Below, piece by piece: positions 57,965 to 64,000 of a DNA stretch of 64,000 nucleotides. Source of the DNA: Sipunculus nudus (lineage: Eukaryota; Annelida; Sipuncula; Golfingiida; Sipunculidae); NCBI GenBank assembly GCA_026874595.1, contig CM049306.1:94231642-94295641 (forward strand), in the 5' to 3' direction. The stretch's first letter is position 1; each line of letters opens with the position of its first letter. The translations under genes and the position numbers were made by a program. Below the pieces are notes generated by a model. That model ran no database searches. It was not told where the DNA came from and saw only the letters and a list, made by a program, of their open reading frames with translations.

Positions 57965-58654
57965 TTAGCTCAGCTGACTATAAGTCATCTGAGCTATAGT
58001 CATGGTCCATTGTCTCTCCGTCCATCTGTCTGTCCATCTGTAGATGTGGCACGTTTTGAAACCGTAAGACCTACAAATCCAAAATTCAGCATAATGTTAC
58101 ATGTCTCCAAGATCTCCTACCAAGCTGAAAACTGGGTCTTTGCTACTTTGTTCCTTTTAGAAATTAAGGAAAAACCTCAATTTTTTATTAGAAAACTATT
58201 TTTACACTCCAAGACTGCCTAATATCAAAACCACTCATCTGTTTTCCCTCATATATACCATAAATATTCCTCTATATAGTTCCTATGTACATGCCAGAAA
58301 TTAAATCTGTTAAGTATAAATTCTTTAAGTTATGGGCCCGAACATAATGGAAAAATATTTACTCACTTAACATGAAAAATTTTGAAACTTGAGTCTATTT
58401 TCCCAAGTATATAACTGTGTAATTAAGATTAAATTGTTTACCCAAAATTAGAACTGAATTTTGTAAATTTTTTAAGTTATTAGCATAAAAATAAAATCAG
58501 TACCTTAAATTTTGCCTAACTTTGACCATGGCACGTTTTTTTCCTGCAAGTACCATTGATTTAATTTTTACAGCATGTAAACATAAGTATTTAATTTGTT
58601 TAAATCAGAAATTTGAAAATAAAAGCTTGAAAATTATGCTAGTTAATTGATTTT
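57965..58654 (+). mobile_element. TTAGCTCAGCTG-family repeat, copy 4 (5' part)
   Basis: Starts TTAGCTCAGCTGACTATAAG and carries one module (marker AGATCTCCTACCAAGCTG, 58110). It stops directly where another 5' end begins at 58655, so it lacks its own 3' end or shares the end at 63759. Confidence 0.75.
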
Positions 58655-58718
58655 TTAGCTCAGCTGACTATAAGTCATCTGAGTTATAGTCATGGTCCAT
58701 TGTCCGTCGTCCCTCTGA

Positions 58719-58750
<32 letters not shown>

Positions 58751-61042
58751 CCGTCTGGATGTCCGTCCGTAAGACTGGCACGTTTCGACACGGTTGGACC
58801 TATGAATCTGAATTTCGGCATACAGTTAGATGTCCCCATAATCTCCTACCATGCCAAAAATTGGGTCAATAGGACTTCGTTCCTTTGAGATATTAAGGAA
58901 AAACCTCAATTTTTTATTAGAAATCTATTTTCACACTTCAGGACTGCCTAATATCAAAACCACTCATCTGGTTTTCTTCATATTTACCATAAATATTCCT
59001 CTATATAGTTCCTATGTACATGCCAGATATTAAGTCAGTATTAAATAATTTTAAAAAGTTATTGGCCACAACATAATGCACTTTGTAAAAAAATCAGGAA
59101 GATATTTTGTCACTTAAGACCCAAAGTGTTAAAGGTAGGGACTTTTTTCCAGTAATACAACTTTAATTAATCAAAATTTAATTGTATACCAAAAATTAGA
59201 TCAAAATCTGTTAAATTTTTTTTAATATTGGCAAAAATATCAAATTGGTACCTTAAATTTTGCCCAACTTTGGCCATGGCACGTTTTTTTCCTGTAAGTA
59301 CTGTGAATTTAATTTTCACACCATGTATACAAAAGGATTTAATCTGTAAAAATCTGAAATTTGAAAATAAAAGCTGCAAAATTAGGCTAGTTTTTGAATT
59401 TTTTTGGAGGCTCTTGTTGTATTCCCTTACATTGTCAAGCAGTCCACCTTGATGACTGTAGGTCATTCAGTGCACATCTCTATGCTCCCAAGGCTGTTGA
59501 CATAATTTTAGATGTCCCCAAAATCTCCTACCATACCGAAAATTGGGTCATTAGGACTTTGTTCCTTGGAGATATTAAGGAAAAAAACTCCGTTTTCCAT
59601 AAAAAAAAGCCATTGTTACACTTCAAGGCTGCCTAATATCAAAACCACTGATCTGTTTTTGATCGTATTTAGTATTCACATTCTTTTATACATTTTCTAT
59701 GAACATACCAAAAATTAGGTCAGTATTGAGTATTATTTTGAAGTTATGGGCCAAAACATAATGCAATTTTTTAAAAATCAGGAAATATATTTACTCACAT
59801 GAGAATTGCTGAACCTAGAGACCTTTTTCAGGAATATAACTTTATTTAATCAAAATTCAATTGTTTACCCAAAATTAGATCTGAATTTTGCAAATTTTTC
59901 AAGTTATTAGCATAAGTAAAAAACAATACCTTAAATTTTGTCCAACTTTGGCACTGTTGATTTAATTTTCCCAGCATATATGTAAAGGATTTAATCTTTT
60001 AAAATCTGAACTTTCAAAAGAAATTGATTGGAATGAATAGCTTTTATTCATGTTTTCACACACCATGTCAACAAGTGTTGTTTACATCTAGCCCACCTAG
60101 TAGTACAGCCTTCACTTGCATTATGTAACCCACCCCAGGCAGCTTACCTTGGCCCAGCTTGGCCACTACTAGCAGGCTTCCCCTCGCCCTGCACTCATCC
60201 TCCCCCCCCCCCCCCCCAGCTGGTGCATAAACTAGATGAATGTTATAATTTTTCTGTATTTTATTTTATTCTTGGACATGCTACATTTTAGATTTTGTAT
60301 TGAACCACCAGGGTTACAATGATTAAAGTGTACATTTAATTGTGTCCAAAAAGTGGTGTATTGCTGTGAAAGTCTGGATGTTCATGAGATAAGTAATTCC
60401 TTACTTCAGAAGAGTAAAAACTTCACCAGGTGTGAAATTGACTATTAATTCCAGTAATTAATTAAAACTGGGATAGTAATTAGCACAATGATATTGTTTG
60501 TCCCTCATTCAACCAACAGTGTGTATACTTTATTTGAAAAGATGTTTTATTTTGTAAAATTTACTTTTATTTTATTTTGGTGAATAAAATTAAGCATGTC
60601 CTGAAAACTCCAATATGCAAAAATTTTTAATAGTGATTCAAGGAATATTCTTGTAGATGCCATGTTGTGGCATTATTTTCTTTTAAAATCAGTTAAAACA
60701 TTTATGATTTAAAAATAATAAAATATATGTGTATGCATAATATGACCCAATGTTTTTTACTCTGTATATATAATGATTGCAACTTTTGCAACAATTCTAA
60801 TATTTTAACTTATATTTTCAGGTTTTTTAATTAAAAATTTATAAACCTGTAAATAAAAAAATGATACAGATAAAAACTTCTTAATGGAAAAAGTGGATCT
60901 GCTTAAAAAAATAGGATTATATATAAACTTAAATGCATTATTCTCTTGAAAGTGAAATAAAGGTATTAGTCCATTCTGTCCACTTGCCTGTCCATCTGTA
61001 AATTTTCGTATGCATCACAGTATCTCAAAACTTTTACTGTTT

Positions 61043-62981
61043 TTAGCTCAGCTGACTATAAGTCATCTGAGCTATAGTCGTGGTCCATTGTCCGTCGTCC
61101 GTCCGTCTGTCCGTCTGTCCGTCCGTCCGTCCGTCCGTCCGTCCGTAGATGTGGCACGTTTTGAAACCGTAAGACCTAGGATTCCAAAATTCAGCATAAT
61201 GTTAGATGTCCCCAAGATCTCCTACCAAGCCGAAAACTGGGTCTTTGCGACTTCGTTCCTTTGAGAAATTAAGGAAAAACCTCAATTTTTTATTAAAATC
61301 CTATTTTCACACTTCAGGACTGCCTAATATCAAAACCACTCATCTGTTTTTCCTCATATTTACCATAAATATTCTTCCATATAGTTCCTATGTACATGCC
61401 AGAAATTAAGTCTGTTAAGTATAAATTCTTTAAGTTATGGGCCCAAACATAATGGACTTTGTAAAAAATCAGGAAAAATATTTACTCACTTAACATGAAA
61501 AATTTTGAAACCAGAGTCTATTTTCCTAAGTATATAACTATGTTTAATTAAGATTCAATTGCTTACCAAAAATTAGATATGAATTTTGTAAATTTTTTAA
61601 GTAATTAGCATAAAAATAAAATCAGTACCTTAAATTTTGCCCAACTTTGACCATGGCACGTTTTTTTCCTGTAAGTACCATTGATTTAATTTTCACAGCA
61701 TGTAAACATAAATATTTAATTTGTTTAAATCTGAAATTTGGAAATAAAAGCTTGAAAATTAAGCTAGTTATTGATTTTTTTCTTGAGGCTCTATTGTAGT
61801 CATTTGCTTTGATTAGAGGTTACAGATGCAGGGTGCCACTCCAGGTCACTGGAAGTCAGCTATGCCAGGGTTTCTGATTTGTTACAGTCACTGGGGGAGA
61901 TCCCCTGCTGTGACAGGTGTACAGTTATTCTCATATCACCACCCCCAATATCACCCCCCCCCCCCCCCCCCCCCCCCCCCCGCAAACCCAACCCACCAAG
62001 TGTTATGCAGTATTGTTATTGTTTTCACTGTATCTCCTTAATTGTATTGCTGTTTCCACTCTAATATGCAAAAACTTTCCTTGAAAAAGTAATTCAAAGT
62101 GTTATCCAGAAGATGCAATGTTGTGTAATGTAGCATTTTTAAAGAAATCATTTTTCTTTTAAATCATTTTACCAATCATAATGGAACCCATCAGTATGCT
62201 TAAATTATGATAAAATATGAAGCACATTATGGATAAATAAAGACACAATTAAAAATTGCGAAATCTTAATCAAGTATTTTTTTAGATCTTTATTGTTTTG
62301 CAGATTTAAAAGATATATTTTTGTGGTAAAAAATAAATAAACATTTGTATGCATGATGTGGTGTTATCTGACAAGATTGAGATTTATGATGATGCAATTG
62401 AGAATTATGAATCAACTTTTATATTCAGATATATATGTTATATTGAAAATGTATAGATATATAAACTTAAATTTAAAAAAAAAATTGATGTGATAAAAAA
62501 ATGAGGATTTATTACAAACATTTGTTCATTATTTTCCTGCATCAGCAGAATTTGAGATCAGGCTTTGTTTGCCATGTTTTATGTTGTTAATTAGTTATAT
62601 TTCAACTGTATACATTTCATAAAAAAAAAACATATATTTAATAATATATATTATACAAAAAAAAGATTCGATTGAACAAATGTTTAAACTACTGAAATGT
62701 CAACAGTTAATCGAAAAGCCAACTAATGATCATGGTAATTGTACAGATCATTTGTTCACAAACTGCTCACATGCTTCAGTTTCAACATTAGGAAACACAT
62801 GGTCAGGTCACAAAATATTATTTGCAACAATTTCTTGCTCATCAATACAAACCAATCATATAAACCAACCATGGCCTTTATTACCTCTTCCTCTTACACT
62901 TTATCTCCATTTGATTTTATTTTAGATTTTTACCTTCAAGGTTAACGTCAGCTGAGCACAGTGACCCATAGGTCCCTTGTT
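61043..62981 (+). mobile_element. TTAGCTCAGCTG-family repeat, copy 6 (one module, both ends present)
   Basis: The cleanest copy. It has TTAGCTCAGCTGACTATAAG, a CCGTCCGTC array (61092-61146), one module (marker AGATCTCCTACCAAGCCG at 61215), CTAGTTATTGATTTTTTTC, segment R2, and the end TCAGCTGAGCACAGTGACCC, ATAGGTCCCTTGTT at 62948-62981. At about 1.94 kb it gives the basic plan of the family. There is no coding capacity. Confidence 0.8.
61783..62590 (+). repeat. Repeat segment R2 (copy b) with a 28-base poly-C
   Basis: Closely similar to 41583-42420. The main difference is a poly-C run (61954-61981) where copy a has only short C clusters. Confidence 0.85.
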
Positions 62982-63761
62982 CTTCATGACAGTCTTGTCA
63001 GAGTATTAGTTTGCAATCATATATTTAGAACTTTACTATAACCAAGTAGGAGGGCCCCTTTCCTCTTAGCTTTTCATATTCTTATATAAATGAAAAACAT
63101 TACAATAGAATATTTCTACATCCACCTTCGTGCTGCCCTCACTTTTCTTTTCTCCGAACCCCATCCCAAAGTCAGCCTCAGTAAGCAAGAACAAGATGAA
63201 TCAGATATATTCATACTTTAATATTTTGTATAACTATTCGTCCATAGGTACCTATGTACATGCCAGAAATTATGTCAATATTGTGTAATATGTAGACATA
63301 GTGGGCATCACAATAATGTACCTTGTCAAGACTAAAGAGATATTGTGTCATACAGTCACGTATTCATAAATCACTTCATCAGCATAGTTAATCATAACAT
63401 CATATCTGTCAAATTGAACGCTTGCAGACTACCATACACTTTAGATCCTTCAACAAATAGCCTTATCATCTACTACTGCTTATTACTGCTGTCATTGCAT
63501 TCATATTTGCTCAAATATATCACAATTTTCAACCCCTCCTAAATAAATAAAAAATAAACCATTTTATTTGACTCTATTAATCCATCAGTCAGGTAATTTC
63601 ATTTATCATTTACTCACATATTACATTACATTCCTTTATAATAGCCCAACATGTACATGATATTCATAAGCTTTATCGACTCGATATATTATCACAGTGG
63701 AGAAACATTTATAGTCCAATCACGATCAGCTGAGCGCCGTGACCCATGGGTCCCTTGTTCT

Positions 63762-64000
63762 TTAGGCTCTATTGTAGTCATTTGCTTATATTACAGATGC
63801 AGGGTCCAACTCCAGGTCACTAGAAGTCAGCTATGCCAGGGTTTCTGAATTGTTACAGTCACTGGGGGAGATCCCCTGCTGTGACACGTGTACAGTTATT
63901 CTTATATCACCACCCCAATCACCCCCCCCCCCCCCCAAACCCAACCCACCAAGTGTTATCCAGTAATTGGTATTGTTTTCACTGTATCTCCTTAATTGTA
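63762..64000 (+). repeat. Repeat segment R2 (copy c), running off the window
   Basis: From TTAGGCTCTATTGTAGTCAT to the right edge, similar to copies a and b. Its poly-C is 15 bases long (63922-63936). It directly follows a family 3' end, so another element or a recombined one continues beyond the window. Confidence 0.8.

Larger units (their letters stand above)
58655..63759 (+). mobile_element. TTAGCTCAGCTG-family repeat, copy 5 (outer, with a nested copy)
   Basis: Starts TTAGCTCAGCTGACTATAAG, then a CCGT/CTGT block (58703-58770). Modules are marked at 58839 and 59523. The likely end is TCAGCTGAGCGCCGTGACCC, ATGGGTCCCTTGTT at 63726-63759. Copy 6 (61043-62981) lies inside. The pairing of this start with that end is inference. 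It includes a poly-C near 60202-60217 and long AT-rich stretches. Confidence 0.55.

Noticed and set aside
58700-58888. Open frames with PSVRLSV-type repeats (also at 57959 and 61010)
   Set aside because: Translation of the CCGT-rich block at the start of the dispersed repeat family, present in every copy and not a protein.

Overview
The window is nuclear DNA of an animal. It has spliceosomal introns with GT/AG borders, is strongly AT-rich, and carries many (TA)n, poly-C and poly-G tracts and many nested transposable elements. The dispersed repeats are modular, with CCGT-rich openings, a Helitron-like element holding internal tandem repeats, and scattered foldbacks. This is what one expects in a marine invertebrate, and a mollusc or other lophotrochozoan is my best guess, but nothing in the window proves the phylum. 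No rRNA, tRNA, CRISPR array or prokaryotic operon was seen.

Two protein-coding genes can be supported, both on the + strand. The first is RAB28, a small GTPase. All six coding exons can be read between 10258 and 15918, giving 223 aa ending in the prenylation box CVVQ. Its intron 4 holds a diverged duplicate of the start of exon 5 with an in-frame stop. Its intron 1 holds a palindromic MITE-like element. The second is a large, mostly disordered nuclear protein whose main coding exon is 49059-53763. It has AT-hook-like basic motifs, a Lys-rich block and a C-terminal region that looks like a SKI/DACH-type fold. A further exon at 54473-54608 is well supported and a last exon at 56626-56806 is tentative. 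Read-through of the first donor gives a 1585-residue form whose stop codon overlaps an AATAAA.

Layout: 1-10.1 kb is intergenic, with a possible CDS tail at the left edge, a TA-flanked DNA-transposon relic (1.2-2.6 kb), a 462-bp tandem repeat (4.2-5.5 kb) and a minisatellite (5.7-6.2 kb). RAB28 occupies 10.1-16.4 kb. A dispersed repeat lies at 19.2-20.6 kb and a perfect 44-bp-arm hairpin at 20.9 kb. From 22.3 to about 31.1 kb lies a decayed Gypsy-type LTR retrotransposon on the - strand. A 5'-truncated L1/Tx1-type LINE splits its integrase at 23645-27010, with a perfect 16-bp target duplication, and an inverted-repeat foldback sits at 29.4-29.8 kb. The 31-36 kb stretch is rich in microsatellites and in the octamer TAGGCCTA. 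A possible first exon of a membrane protein lies at 36002.

From 37.7 to 45.4 kb and from 58.0 kb to the end, the DNA is largely one modular repeat family. It opens with TTAGCTCAGCTGACT, closes with TCAGCTGAGC...GGTCCCTTGTT, and is built from one to three modules of roughly 700 bp. One copy is interrupted at 39592-41564 by a Helitron/Helentron-like element carrying a 280-bp higher-order repeat. The large nuclear-protein gene lies between these two repeat blocks, with a plausible GC-box/E2F promoter near 45.5 kb.
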